The notes under the pieces: model-generated | The model's input: the letters and a program-made list of their open reading frames with translations, nothing else | Database searches by the model: none | What the model was told of the DNA's origin: nothing | Made by a program: the position numbers and the translations under genes | Shown: piece by piece, positions 34,654-42,127 of the stretch | How the letters are laid out: each line of letters begins with the position of its first letter | How positions within the stretch are numbered: the stretch's first letter is position 1 | NCBI GenBank assembly: GCA_038888615.1 | Contig: JAWAID010000002.1 | Span: 169,467 to 211,593, forward strand | DNA from: Candidatus Korarchaeum sp. | GTDB taxonomy: Archaea > Korarchaeota > Korarchaeia > Korarchaeales > Korarchaeaceae | Reading direction: 5' to 3' | Length of the DNA stretch: 42,127 nucleotides

Positions 34654-35352
34654 GTGAACGTACTAGTGACGGGAGCTTCGAGCGGCATAGGCAGAGCTTT
34701 GGTTTTGGAATTCTGTAAGGAGGGGGCATCGGTAGTCGGTTTATCGAGGAACGAGGGGGCTTTAAGAGAGCTTGCTGAGAGGTGTAAGAACTTCGATTTC
34801 TTATTGAGCGACCTAAGTGATCTGGGTTCATTGAGCTCGATAAGGGAAAGGCTGATGGTTTTAGGGCACCTGGATGTCCTCATTAATAACGCTGGCTTCG
34901 GAGCTTATAGAAGGATGCTGGAGACTGAACCGGATGATATAGTGAAGATGGCCTCCGTGAACTTCCTAGCGCCGATCCTACTGACGAAGGAACTCCTCCC
35001 ACTCATGAGGGAGGGCTCTACTGTGGTGAACATAATAACAGCAGGGATTCACGTACTTCTGTCGGGTCTACCGCTTTATGGGGCCACGAAGATCGCTCTA
35101 CATTACGTCAGCGAAGCGATGCGTGATGAGCTTAAGGAGAGAGGCATAAGGCTGATCTCGGTTTACCCGGGGTTAGTGAACACGGATTTCCACCCTAGAG
35201 CTGGGAAGGAGGTGAGGGGAGGTATCGCTCCCGAGGTCGTCGCGAGGATCGTGGTAAGGGCGATAAAGGAGGGAAGGGAGAGGGTCTACGTACCCAGATA
35301 CTTGGGTCTCCTGAGGTTACTAGGTCCTTACCTTCCCAGAGTAAGGCAATGA
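34654..35352 (+). CDS. Short-chain dehydrogenase/reductase
   Basis: The 232-residue SDR has the cofactor-binding TGASSGIG motif at residues 6-13, DVLINNAGFGAY, and the active-site YxxxK as Y142-GAT-K146. The residue 13 positions before the tyrosine, normally the catalytic serine, is threonine (in NIITAG). SRNEGAL after strand 2 has an arginine that fits NADP preference. Start GTG 34654 appears leaderless, about 25 bases from a TATA element. It stands alone and its substrate is unknown. Confidence 0.85.
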   Translation: MNVLVTGASSGIGRALVLEFCKEGASVVGLSRNEGALRELAERCKNFDFLLSDLSDLGSLSSIRERLMVLGHLDVLINNAGFGAYRRMLETEPDDIVKMASVNFLAPILLTKELLPLMREGSTVVNIITAGIHVLLSGLPLYGATKIALHYVSEAMRDELKERGIRLISVYPGLVNTDFHPRAGKEVRGGIAPEVVARIVVRAIKEGRERVYVPRYLGLLRLLGPYLPRVRQ

Positions 35353-35663
35353 TCGGCTTATAATCACAAGAAGATGCGCATTCTTGAGCAATGCTTCTCC
35401 CCTCTTGCCCTCAGCTCCTCGTGAATCAAAAGAGGGCTCGCGCGGCCTGAGACGCCCTCGAATCACGATCGTAGGGAGACCATGGGATGATGGTTACACA
35501 TGGCGCTCCCCGATGCCGGGTCTGGTGGGGACACGTAATCGTTCCATAATTCGAGGATCTCCTGAATGGTGAAAGTAAAACCCCTTAAGAGGATTTCCTC
35601 ACCGTGGACGGAGGAGCCAGCAATCCTTTTATAAACACTCAAGTCATTGGGCTGGTTGATGGC
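35353..35663. other. Intergenic region without recognised gene, ending in cupin promoter
   Basis: About 310 bases hold no ORF I can support and no recognisable tRNA. A TATA box CCTTTTATAAAC (35625-35636) lies near its right end and drives the cupin gene from a transcript start near 35657. Confidence 0.5.
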
Positions 35664-35924
35664 ATGAGGAGGGTGCCTGTTCTGGAATCCGGGGGCGTGA
35701 GGGTGGTGAGGGTGCTATCCGAGATGGAGGGAGATCTCATACCCGAGCACACGCATGAGGGGGATGAGGTCGCTTACGTGGTGAACGGTAGGGCGAGGAT
35801 ACACATAGAGGGTAGTGGCGATTTCGATTTAGGGGAGGGTGAGGCTCTTCTGATCCCAAAGGGAGTCAGACACTGGGGCTCCCTCTCCAGGGATTGCGTT
35901 TTGATAGCCTTCTACCATCCTTAG
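35664..35924 (+). CDS. Small cupin-domain protein
   Basis: The 86-residue protein is a single cupin barrel with the metal-binding motif HTHEGDE (HxHxxxE) and the second histidine in PKGVRHWGSL, so a bound metal is expected. A longer form from GTG 35604 is excluded because the TATA box (35625-35636) lies inside it; ATG 35664 starts about seven bases after the predicted transcript start. The role may be enzyme or small-molecule sensing, which cannot be decided. Confidence 0.8.
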   Translation: MRRVPVLESGGVRVVRVLSEMEGDLIPEHTHEGDEVAYVVNGRARIHIEGSGDFDLGEGEALLIPKGVRHWGSLSRDCVLIAFYHP

Positions 35925-36018
35925 GAGCTTCGGAATTCCCCTATTTTAAATCTTGATTAGCATGGATATCTATTCTTTCAAGGATCCCTTATCATTTTCC
36001 GGGATCGATGAGACTTCC

Positions 36019-37533
36019 TCAAGCGGACCTCAAGCCCTCCAATATGCTCCTGAGGATTCCCTCATGTCGGAGCTCATCCTCCAATATCCGCTCGATCTCA
36101 TCGGTGTTTACCAAGAGCGGTTTACAGCTTTCAATGACCAATTGTGTGAAAACATACATGATAAGCTCCTCCTGAGGTAATATACACTCTTCTAAACCCA
36201 TCTCATTGCAATGCTCCTCTAAGTAAGCTATCTTCTCCAAGTAGCGCTTAATCTCAGGGCAATCGCTATTCCGAGTGTAGCTCATGTTTATATTCGATAA
36301 AGTCCTCCTGAAGATCTCAGAATGCCTTAATGAGTCTCTGGATATCTCTTCTAGCTCCTTAGAATATGCGGGATGGATCCTCGAGAGCTTCCCGTAGTAA
36401 CTCGCTAAGGAGTGCTCGAAAGCAATCGCGCAGGAGAACATCCCGATAACCAACCCCTCTAAACCCTCGTAAGTCTGCCTCACCTTCTCCCTAACTTCCC
36501 GAGGGACCTGATGCGCTAAGGATACGTTTAGAGCGAATAACGTGATTAAGAAACACCATCCCGCCCAGAAGAAGTTAACTAAGTATGCGTAAAAGACCAG
36601 TGCATCCCCGAGCTCCGACAACCTCAGTGCTCCCATCAGGATGGAGGTGAGGAGTAGCGATAGGATCGCTGGAAAGTGGAGGTGGTAGGGAGTGAAGCTC
36701 CTCCTAGCCCCTCCCTTGGGAGTCACCCTGAAGACTCCCTTACGCCTCCCTAACCATTGAAAGAACGCGAGGGTGACCGGCAGAGAAGCCACCATCTGAA
36801 TCCCCTGGTGAAGCAGGAACTCCCTGATCCCGTAACGGTAGGGTCTCATCGATATCAGGAAGAGTATCAGCGAGGAGAGGAAGATAGGCATGTAGAGGAG
36901 GATGTAGCTGAGAGGGTGGATGATTATCAACGGGATTCCGGTCGATAAGAAGACGATAGGTGCTGCTATGTCTATTAAGCTCAGCGGTCCCACGTGTAGC
37001 CAGTAGAAGAACCCAAAGAGGTAATCTACGAACTTAGTGAGCGATATCTTCGATCTAAGAATTCTCCCTAAGAGCTGGAAGCTTCCTAGAGCCCATCTGT
37101 TCTGCTGAGTCCAGTAGGAGAGCATATCCGAGGGGGCCTCACCGTACCAAACTAATGGAAGATCGACGTAAACGCTCTTATATCCTCTCTCGTGGAGGGA
37201 TAGAGAGGTATGTATATCCTCTGTGACCGATTCCTCATAGAAACCTGTTTCCATTAGATGACTGATCCTGAAGACCGTCCCGCTACCGATACAGAAAGCG
37301 CTCCCGTTCAAATGCCTGCCCCTCATCACCACCCTCAGGAACGGGATCTGCTGAATGTGAGCGGAGAGAGCGACCTTAGTGTCCAATCTCGAGTAGTACT
37401 GGGGTGCTTGAACGAAAGCCACATCAGGATCATCGAAGAAACGGAGGGTGTATCTGAAGACCCCGGGGAGGGGCCTTTGATCAGCATCCAGGATCATCAG
37501 AAATCGTAATGCCTCCCGAGTTCCTTCAGCCAA
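36019..37533 (-). CDS. Cellulose-synthase-like glycosyltransferase, C-terminal part, with ferritin-like tail
   Basis: This 504-codon frame continues a GT2 enzyme whose N-terminal part is in another frame at 37497-38003. It begins in phase at LMILDADQRP, which holds the DxD-type metal-binding motif, and has TEDIHTSL with the catalytic TED and QQNRWALGSF for the QxxRW motif. About six membrane helices follow. After about residue 340 comes an unexpected helical domain with the pattern of a diiron ferritin-like fold: E373 (AFEHS), H404 (SLRHSEIF, glutamate of ExxH replaced by serine), E468 (VIES) and ELRH at 487-490. The TTG 37533 start would make a protein lacking the first half of the catalytic domain, so the gene is broken, frameshifted in expression, or misread by one base. 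Confidence 0.75.
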   Translation of the reverse strand: MAEGTREALRFLMILDADQRPLPGVFRYTLRFFDDPDVAFVQAPQYYSRLDTKVALSAHIQQIPFLRVVMRGRHLNGSAFCIGSGTVFRISHLMETGFYEESVTEDIHTSLSLHERGYKSVYVDLPLVWYGEAPSDMLSYWTQQNRWALGSFQLLGRILRSKISLTKFVDYLFGFFYWLHVGPLSLIDIAAPIVFLSTGIPLIIIHPLSYILLYMPIFLSSLILFLISMRPYRYGIREFLLHQGIQMVASLPVTLAFFQWLGRRKGVFRVTPKGGARRSFTPYHLHFPAILSLLLTSILMGALRLSELGDALVFYAYLVNFFWAGWCFLITLFALNVSLAHQVPREVREKVRQTYEGLEGLVIGMFSCAIAFEHSLASYYGKLSRIHPAYSKELEEISRDSLRHSEIFRRTLSNINMSYTRNSDCPEIKRYLEKIAYLEEHCNEMGLEECILPQEELIMYVFTQLVIESCKPLLVNTDEIERILEDELRHEGILRSILEGLRSA

Positions 37534-38003
37534 TCGTTAAGTGCGCCAGCTTTGTAACCCCTACGGCTCCCTCTCCTGAAGATCTTGAACCCATACTCCT
37601 TAGAGTAACCATCTAACTCAGCTAAGATGCTCCGATCGGTGGAATCATCGAGCACGTAAACGTCCCCATCCAATTCCTCTATCGCGATCCTAGCAGCTAT
37701 AACTGTCTGAATCACTAACGAAGGGGGTTCGTTATAGACGGGGATGAGGACCGCTACCCTGCAGCCTTCCTTCGGAATCTCCGGGGACCTCACCAAATCC
37801 TCGAATGACTTCGAATAGAGTTTACCCTCCCTCCAATAGGATATGAAGATAGCTGAGGACACCGCGCATAGGATCATGTCGAATGTTAGTAGGAACGTGA
37901 GGGGGAGAAGGAAATTCCTGCAAGCGATGATCATTGATATCGTGATAGCTAAGGCAAATGGGGAGATAAATATCGAGAAATTCCTGATCGATGCGGGAAT
38001 CAT
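37497..38003 (-). CDS. Cellulose-synthase-like glycosyltransferase, N-terminal part (frameshifted)
   Basis: About 168 residues include two membrane helices (residues ~10-50) and the beginning of a GT2 domain: RVAVLIPVYNEPP, the UDP-binding VYVLDDSTDRS and RRGYKAGALNDWLKEL. The frame stops at TGA right after HYDF, exactly where the family continues with LMILDAD; that continuation is in the frame of the next feature. One extra T at about 37501-37505 (a TTT run on this strand) would join them into a roughly 660-residue enzyme. ATG 38003 is chosen because the TATA box at 38026-38038 places the transcript start at about 38006; ATG 38015 is the alternative. Such enzymes make beta-linked polysaccharide at the membrane. 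Confidence 0.75.
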   Translation of the reverse strand: MIPASIRNFSIFISPFALAITISMIIACRNFLLPLTFLLTFDMILCAVSSAIFISYWREGKLYSKSFEDLVRSPEIPKEGCRVAVLIPVYNEPPSLVIQTVIAARIAIEELDGDVYVLDDSTDRSILAELDGYSKEYGFKIFRRGSRRGYKAGALNDWLKELGRHYDF

Positions 38004-38025
38004 TCTATGGATCATCCCCGAGTTC

Positions 38026-38038
38026 GATTTAAATATTC
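38026..38038. promoter_or_regulatory. Shared, nearly symmetric TATA box of two divergent genes
   Basis: GATTTAAATATTC is close to palindromic. Reading leftward it predicts a start near 38006 for the glycosyltransferase, and reading rightward a start near 38058 for the permease gene at 38078. No second TATA element is seen between the two genes. Confidence 0.5.
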
Positions 38039-38077
38039 CCGTGCCTTGGGGAGTGAGTCGGTTCAGGAGGTCGTTTG

Positions 38078-38989
38078 ATGGGAAGAGTCGAGAGGATGGG
38101 ATTGAGGGAATGGTCCCTGTTGCTCATCCTATCGATCATATGGGGAAGCTCGTTCCTCTTCATGGGCATACTAGTGAGGGAGCTTCCTCCTCTGACTATA
38201 ACGGCTCTTCGCCTCAGCATAGCTGCTCTCCTACTTAACTTAGTATCTGCACCTAGGAGGTTTCCCTTTAGGGAATTCCTGATCTTGGGAATGATGAACA
38301 ACACGATCCCCTATGTCCTCATCCTCTGGGGGCAGGTTTACGTTGCTAGTAGTCTCGCATCAATACTGAACTCAACGGCCCCCTTCTTCACATCGATACT
38401 GGCTCACTTCCTCACAGAGGATGAGAGGCTAACTAGGGGGAAGGTGTTTGGGGTAACTGTAGGGTTCTCGGGTACGTTCATTATGCTTGGACCAGACGCT
38501 CTGAGATCCGATCATGACCTAATGGGTCAGCTTATGATCCTTTCAGGTGTGTTATGCTACTCCTACGCCACGGTCTTCGGTAGGAGGCTCTACGGGATGG
38601 GTTTATCAGCCGAAGCAATAGCTTCAGGTCAGCTGACAGCAGCTGCGCTAACAGCTTTACCCCTAGCGCTCATCTTGGACGATCCTTGGGCACTCCATAA
38701 CATATCTCCGAGGGCTTGGGTATCCTTAATCGGTCTCTCAGTTCTCTCCACGGCCCTAGCTTACCTCATATTCTTCAGGATACTCGAGTCGTCCGGAGCG
38801 ACGCAAGTAAACCTAGTGACGCTCCTCATCCCCATAACAGCGACCCTCCTCTGCACGACCATACTTGGGGAGGAACTAGAGGATAGGCACCTCTTGGGAA
38901 TGGCCGTTATCCTGCTGGGCCTTTCCATAGTGGATGGGAGACTCCCCGAGTGGTTAAGGGAGAGAACCATCTGTTTTTCTAGGAGATAG
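38078..38989 (+). CDS. DMT-superfamily permease (EamA family)
   Basis: The 303-residue protein has ten predicted membrane helices in two EamA repeats. The first starts with LILSIIWGSSFLFMGILV and ALRLSIAALLL, and the second with MILSGVLCYSYATVFGRRL. The SILNSTAPFFTSILAHFL and TQVNLVTLLIPITATLL segments are typical of the end of each repeat. Family members export amino acids or metabolites. ATG 38078 has ribosome binding site GGAGG; the TTG just before it is ignored. It is followed 16 bases later by the metallophosphoesterase gene, so they are likely co-transcribed. The substrate is unknown. Confidence 0.9.
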   Translation: MGRVERMGLREWSLLLILSIIWGSSFLFMGILVRELPPLTITALRLSIAALLLNLVSAPRRFPFREFLILGMMNNTIPYVLILWGQVYVASSLASILNSTAPFFTSILAHFLTEDERLTRGKVFGVTVGFSGTFIMLGPDALRSDHDLMGQLMILSGVLCYSYATVFGRRLYGMGLSAEAIASGQLTAAALTALPLALILDDPWALHNISPRAWVSLIGLSVLSTALAYLIFFRILESSGATQVNLVTLLIPITATLLCTTILGEELEDRHLLGMAVILLGLSIVDGRLPEWLRERTICFSRR

Positions 38990-39005
38990 GCCCGATCCCG
39001 ATGGG

Positions 39006-39752
39006 ATGAGGTGGCTCATAGTATCTGATGCTCATGGGAATTACGATGCCCTGAGGAAGGTGCTGGATAGCGAGAGCTACGATGAGATCATCTTCTTAGG
39101 AGATGCGGTCGATTACGGCCCTCAGCCTGCGGAGACTCTGGACTTACTCAGGGATGTGGGCTCGGTCCTCCTCAAGGGTAATCACGATGCAGCCGCGGCT
39201 CACGGGATAAGCTGCATGTGCAGGGAGGAGCTCAGGCCCCTCAGCGAGTACACGAGAGCTAACGTTACATTGAGGATGCTCTCCAAGGAGGATCTGGAAT
39301 TCCTAGCGAGGCTTCCCGATAAAGTCGAGCTCCTTCCGGATGGGCTTCATGCATACGCTGTTCACGCTTCCCCGAGGGATCGCCTTTACGGTTACGTAAT
39401 GCCTGATTTGAGCGACGAGGAACTTGAGTATCAACTACACGAGTTCAGCCCAACTGGACCTAGGAAGCTTGATCACGATCTAGTGCTCCTGGGTCACACT
39501 CATAGAGCGATGATAAGGGGAATAAGGGGCTCTAGGATCCTGAACCCCGGTTCCGTCGGCCAACCCAGGGATGGCGATCCCAGAGCATCGTACGCCCTTC
39601 TGGAGAGCGGGAAGCTGGAGCTGAGGAGGGTACGTTACGATGTTGAGAGTGTAGTGAGGAAGATAAGGGGCTTGAATCTGGAGAAGTGGGCTGAGGGCCT
39701 ACTAGTCAGAATAATAAGATCAGGCTCCATTGAAGAGGCTTTAGGCCCCTGA
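39006..39752 (+). CDS. Calcineurin-like metallophosphoesterase
   Basis: The 248-residue protein has the full set of metallophosphoesterase motifs: DAHGN, GDAVDYG, GNHD, the VHASP histidine and GHTH, ending with NPGSVGQPRDGDPRASY, which is characteristic of the YfcE/MJ0936-like group. Those enzymes use two metals to cleave phosphodiesters or phosphomonoesters in the cytoplasm. An extra ~40-residue helical stretch after GNHD contains CMCREEL with paired cysteines. It follows the EamA permease by 16 bases. Its stop lies four bases from the stop of a possible small gene on the other strand. Confidence 0.9.
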   Translation: MRWLIVSDAHGNYDALRKVLDSESYDEIIFLGDAVDYGPQPAETLDLLRDVGSVLLKGNHDAAAAHGISCMCREELRPLSEYTRANVTLRMLSKEDLEFLARLPDKVELLPDGLHAYAVHASPRDRLYGYVMPDLSDEELEYQLHEFSPTGPRKLDHDLVLLGHTHRAMIRGIRGSRILNPGSVGQPRDGDPRASYALLESGKLELRRVRYDVESVVRKIRGLNLEKWAEGLLVRIIRSGSIEEALGP

Positions 39753-39756
39753 TAGG

Positions 39757-39867
39757 TTATCTTGGTGTACTGAAGACTCTCAAGTACTCCCAACCCTCGA
39801 TTAGTTCCTCCCGCTCCTTAGATACCTTTCCTAACATCCTCCTCAGTTTAGAAAGGGAACATCTCAT
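39757..39867 (-). CDS. Possible 36-residue basic helical small protein downstream of ubiA
   Basis: On the minus strand an ATG at 39865-39867 overlaps the TGA of the ubiA-like gene as ATGA, the usual sign of translational coupling. The frame runs 36 codons to TAA at 39757-39759. The peptide (begins MRCSLSKLRRMLGKVSKE) is basic and could form one amphipathic helix. It would fill nearly all of the gap between ubiA and the convergent metallophosphoesterase gene. There is no homology evidence, and an ORF this short can occur by chance. Confidence 0.4.
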   Translation of the reverse strand: MRCSLSKLRRMLGKVSKEREELIEGWEYLRVFSTPR

Positions 39868-40706
39868 CCGCCGAGGGGTCGCTGGACGAGGTAATCCGAC
39901 ATGACCCCCAAGCCGAGGAGGAGTCCGATGACGATATTTAGATCAAAAGCTTCCTTATATTTGCCCATCCTAGCTTTAATATTTTCTATTAGCAGCAGAA
40001 AGCCGTAAGAAATTATCGAAATTAGTGAGATGAGCCCAACGGCCGATGTGATCACTAGGATCAGGAAGGAGGATAGGTGCATGATCGCCGCCACATTGAG
40101 GGCAGCGGACTCACCGAAGCACGCGGGTATTGACCTTACAGCGAACTTCCTATCGAACTCGACGTCCTGAAGTGAGTAGATGACATCGAAACCGGCTACC
40201 CATAGAGCTAACGCTATCGAGTAACCCCAGGGCAGTCTCTCTAAACTGCCACTGATCGCTATAGCTCCCGCTAACGGTGATGCTCCGAGAATAGCGCCTA
40301 AGTGGAGGTGTGGGAAGCAGTGCACTCTCTTCGCGAACGGGTAGGATAGCTCAGCCACCAATATCGGGAAGGATAGGAAGAAAGCGAGCCAGTTGAAGTA
40401 CAAGGCAGCTAAGGAGAAGATGAAGGAGAAGACGACTATCAGCGATGCTACTACTGATGGATGCGCCTCACCCGTCACCAGGGGCCTTCCCGATGTCCTA
40501 GGGTTATAGGAATCCAGGTCCCTATCGAAGAGGTCGTTGGACAGTATGGCTACAGATCTAGCTGAGAAGAGGGCCACTCCTATCATCAGGGCATCCACCG
40601 GATCCTTAAGGCCAGCTGCTAAAGCCCCCACGTACGCGAAGGGGAGGCTGAACAATGTGTGGGTGATCCTAAGCATCCTGATGTACGCTCTAAATCCCAA
40701 ACTCAC
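39864..40706 (-). CDS. UbiA-family prenyltransferase
   Basis: The 280-residue integral membrane enzyme has both aspartate-rich motifs: NDLFDRDLDSYNPRTSGRP (NDxxDxxxD) near residue 60-75 and QDVEFDRKFAVRSIP near 185. About eight or nine membrane helices are visible. It transfers a polyprenyl chain to an aromatic acceptor. The pairing with ubiD points to quinone-type biosynthesis, although UbiA relatives also act on geranylgeranylglyceryl phosphate or heme. GTG 40706 is chosen because it leaves the usual N-terminus (SLGFRAYIRMLRITHTLFSLP) and has a GAGGTGGG ribosome binding site; the longer frame to 40802 would lie inside ubiD. It overlaps the end of ubiD by 17 bases. Confidence 0.9.
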   Translation of the reverse strand: MSLGFRAYIRMLRITHTLFSLPFAYVGALAAGLKDPVDALMIGVALFSARSVAILSNDLFDRDLDSYNPRTSGRPLVTGEAHPSVVASLIVVFSFIFSLAALYFNWLAFFLSFPILVAELSYPFAKRVHCFPHLHLGAILGASPLAGAIAISGSLERLPWGYSIALALWVAGFDVIYSLQDVEFDRKFAVRSIPACFGESAALNVAAIMHLSSFLILVITSAVGLISLISIISYGFLLLIENIKARMGKYKEAFDLNIVIGLLLGLGVMSDYLVQRPLGG

Positions 40707-42105
40707 CCCACCTCTCGTCCACCCTCCTGGATACCTCAGGGTCGGGCTCCACTCTCTCAGGCCACTCTCTCCCGATCTCCTCCCTGAGCTTCCTAGTGGC
40801 ATCTATTATCATCTTGCTTCCCAGCCTAGGGACAGTACTAGCGTGATCGAGCTCATCGGTCACAGTGTTCTCTATTATCTGAACGTCCCTCCTAGGATCC
40901 ACAGTGCTCGCTATGGCGTAGATCACCTCGTTGATATCGTGCACGTTGACATCCTGGTCAACCACCACCACGACCTTAGTGAGGGAGAACTGCCCCATCC
41001 CCAGCAACCCCATGGCAACGCTCCTCGCGTGACCCGGATAACGCTTCCTTATCGATATCACAGCCAGACCGTGGAAGAGCCCGTGCTCAGGGAGGTTCAT
41101 GTCCACCAGGTCAGGTAATATCATCCTGGCGAGAGGTAGGAAAACCCTCTCCACAGCCTTTCCTATCACCGAGTCCTCGAGCCAGGGGTAACCGACCACG
41201 GTGGCGTGGAATATGGGGTTCTCCCGAGTGTAAACGGCTCTGGCTCTGAATACCGGGAAGGGTGCCGGTGGTGTGTAGTACCCCATGTGATCGCCGAAGG
41301 GCCCCTCCTCAAGGAGCTCACCCTTAGGTACCTCCCCTTCGATCACTAACTCCGCTTGGGAGGGGATCAGGAGGCCTGTCTCCTCTCCTCTCGTGACCTC
41401 GATGGCTCTTCCTGAGATTATACCCGCGAAGAGGTAGCTGTCTATCCCCTCAGGTACCGGAGCAACTGCTGCGAAAGCCAGAGCCGGATCGACGCCTACG
41501 GCCACTGCAACGGGCATCTCATCCTCATACCTCTCCATGTAAGCAGCCCCCCTCTTGTGGATGTGCCAGTGCATCCCCGTGGTGAGGCTGTCCACCACCT
41601 GCATCCTGTAGACTCCCAGATGGTGTATCCCCGTCAGGGGATCCTTGGTGATCACTATCGGGAAGGTGAAGAACCTAGAAGCGTCCTTAGGCCACGTCTT
41701 TATCGCTGGTATCTTCAGGAGGTCAGGTCTATCCCACTTCCCGCTCTTCCAATCGGCACCCGTTAGCTTGGGCATGTACCTGCCTAGTGAGATGATCTCA
41801 CCGAGAGCCCTCACCTTCTCACCGATGGTGAGCGGTGGACCCTTGAGAACGCTAACGAGTCTCTCCCCAGGTTCCTCGAGCTTATCGACATTGAGAGCCA
41901 TCTTAACCCTCTCTATCTTGGAGAAAAGGTTTCCAACGATCCTCCATCCATCGAATCCCTCTACGTTCTCAAATAGGATGGCTGGTCCCCCTCTAGCCAC
42001 CCTCCTCAGTATCTCAGCTATCTCTAAATCCACGCTGACCTTAGCTCTCACCTTCCTGAGCTCCCCTAACTCCTCAAGTCTTCTGAGGAACTCCCTCAAG
42101 CTCAA
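40690..42105 (-). CDS. ubiD: UbiD-family prenyl-FMN-dependent decarboxylase
   Basis: The protein of about 471 residues matches UbiD over its length: SLREFLRRLEELGELRKV opens it, HHLGVYRMQVVDSLTTGMHWHIHKRG forms the prenyl-FMN/metal site, and LLEEGPFGDHMGYYTPP carries the conserved acidic residues used in catalysis. It decarboxylates 4-hydroxy-3-polyprenylbenzoate-type aromatic acids. TTG 42105 is chosen because GGAGGT lies seven bases before it; ATG 42126 at the window edge is the other option. The 17-base overlap with the ubiA-like gene shows one operon. No ubiX-type flavin prenyltransferase gene is in the window. Confidence 0.9.
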   Translation of the reverse strand: MSLREFLRRLEELGELRKVRAKVSVDLEIAEILRRVARGGPAILFENVEGFDGWRIVGNLFSKIERVKMALNVDKLEEPGERLVSVLKGPPLTIGEKVRALGEIISLGRYMPKLTGADWKSGKWDRPDLLKIPAIKTWPKDASRFFTFPIVITKDPLTGIHHLGVYRMQVVDSLTTGMHWHIHKRGAAYMERYEDEMPVAVAVGVDPALAFAAVAPVPEGIDSYLFAGIISGRAIEVTRGEETGLLIPSQAELVIEGEVPKGELLEEGPFGDHMGYYTPPAPFPVFRARAVYTRENPIFHATVVGYPWLEDSVIGKAVERVFLPLARMILPDLVDMNLPEHGLFHGLAVISIRKRYPGHARSVAMGLLGMGQFSLTKVVVVVDQDVNVHDINEVIYAIASTVDPRRDVQIIENTVTDELDHASTVPRLGSKMIIDATRKLREEIGREWPERVEPDPEVSRRVDERWGEFGI

Positions 42106-42127
42106 GAAACCTACCTCCAGTTCCATC

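Noticed and set aside
35384-35572. 62-codon frame in the gap before the cupin gene
   Set aside because: No ribosome binding site or promoter fits it, and the peptide is low in hydrophobic residues and rich in Arg, Pro and Ser.
35353-35663. tRNA or C/D-box RNA in the larger gaps
   Set aside because: No cloverleaf, T-loop consensus or paired C/D boxes could be found by eye here or in the gaps at 16567-17162 and 18724-19013; a proper covariance search was not possible.
40707-40802. N-terminal extension of the ubiA-like protein
   Set aside because: It would be read from within ubiD, is rich in Gly, Arg and Ser, and lies before a well-placed GTG start with its own ribosome binding site.

Overview
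The window reads as a compact chromosome segment of a thermophilic archaeon, most likely Korarchaeum-like or another TACK lineage. Arginine is coded mostly by AGG/AGA and isoleucine often by ATA. TATA boxes lie about 25 bases before the inferred transcript starts, several transcripts look leaderless, and GTG/TTG starts follow GGTGAT-type ribosome binding sites. The protein families (KaiC-like ATPase with a KaiC-associated partner, Lrp/AsnC regulator, M32 carboxypeptidase, Thr-rich surface proteins) also fit. The lineage is an inference; no rRNA or tRNA gene is visible.

Left part (1-3580): the 3' end of a coiled-coil plus PD-(D/E)XK-like protein with perfect 75-bp tandem repeats, a guanidino-group enzyme of the amidinotransferase/arginine deiminase superfamily, and a two-gene KaiC-like ATPase plus HTH/coiled-coil operon.

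Surface operon (3860-15033): four tightly packed genes encode two single-pass secreted proteins, a 2556-residue multidomain surface protein with a beta-helix, Thr-rich stalk, membrane anchor and cytoplasmic tail, and a membrane protein with a cytoplasmic winged-helix-like end. I recognise no described system here; it is the strongest candidate for something new. It is followed by an M32 carboxypeptidase, about 600 bp without a recognisable gene, a SplB-like radical SAM protein and a secreted phospholipase-D-fold nuclease.

Catabolic island (19014-34375): HyuB, HyuA and a hydantoin/Asp-Glu racemase on the minus strand diverge from a complete Dpp/Opp-type ABC importer (two permeases, two ATPases, binding protein), an M29/NicX-like metalloenzyme, a class III aminotransferase, a methylmalonate-semialdehyde-dehydrogenase-like enzyme, a small unknown protein and a convergent Lrp/AsnC regulator. 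Together they suggest uptake of peptides or cyclic ureides/amides, ring opening, release of an omega-amino acid, transamination to a semialdehyde and oxidation to an acyl-CoA.

Right part (34654-42105): an SDR, a cupin, a cellulose-synthase-like glycosyltransferase interrupted by an apparent -1 frameshift and carrying a C-terminal ferritin-like domain, a DMT permease with a metallophosphoesterase, and a ubiD-ubiA operon ending in a possible 36-residue small protein. HyuA has no ATG, GTG or TTG codon at its conserved N-terminus.
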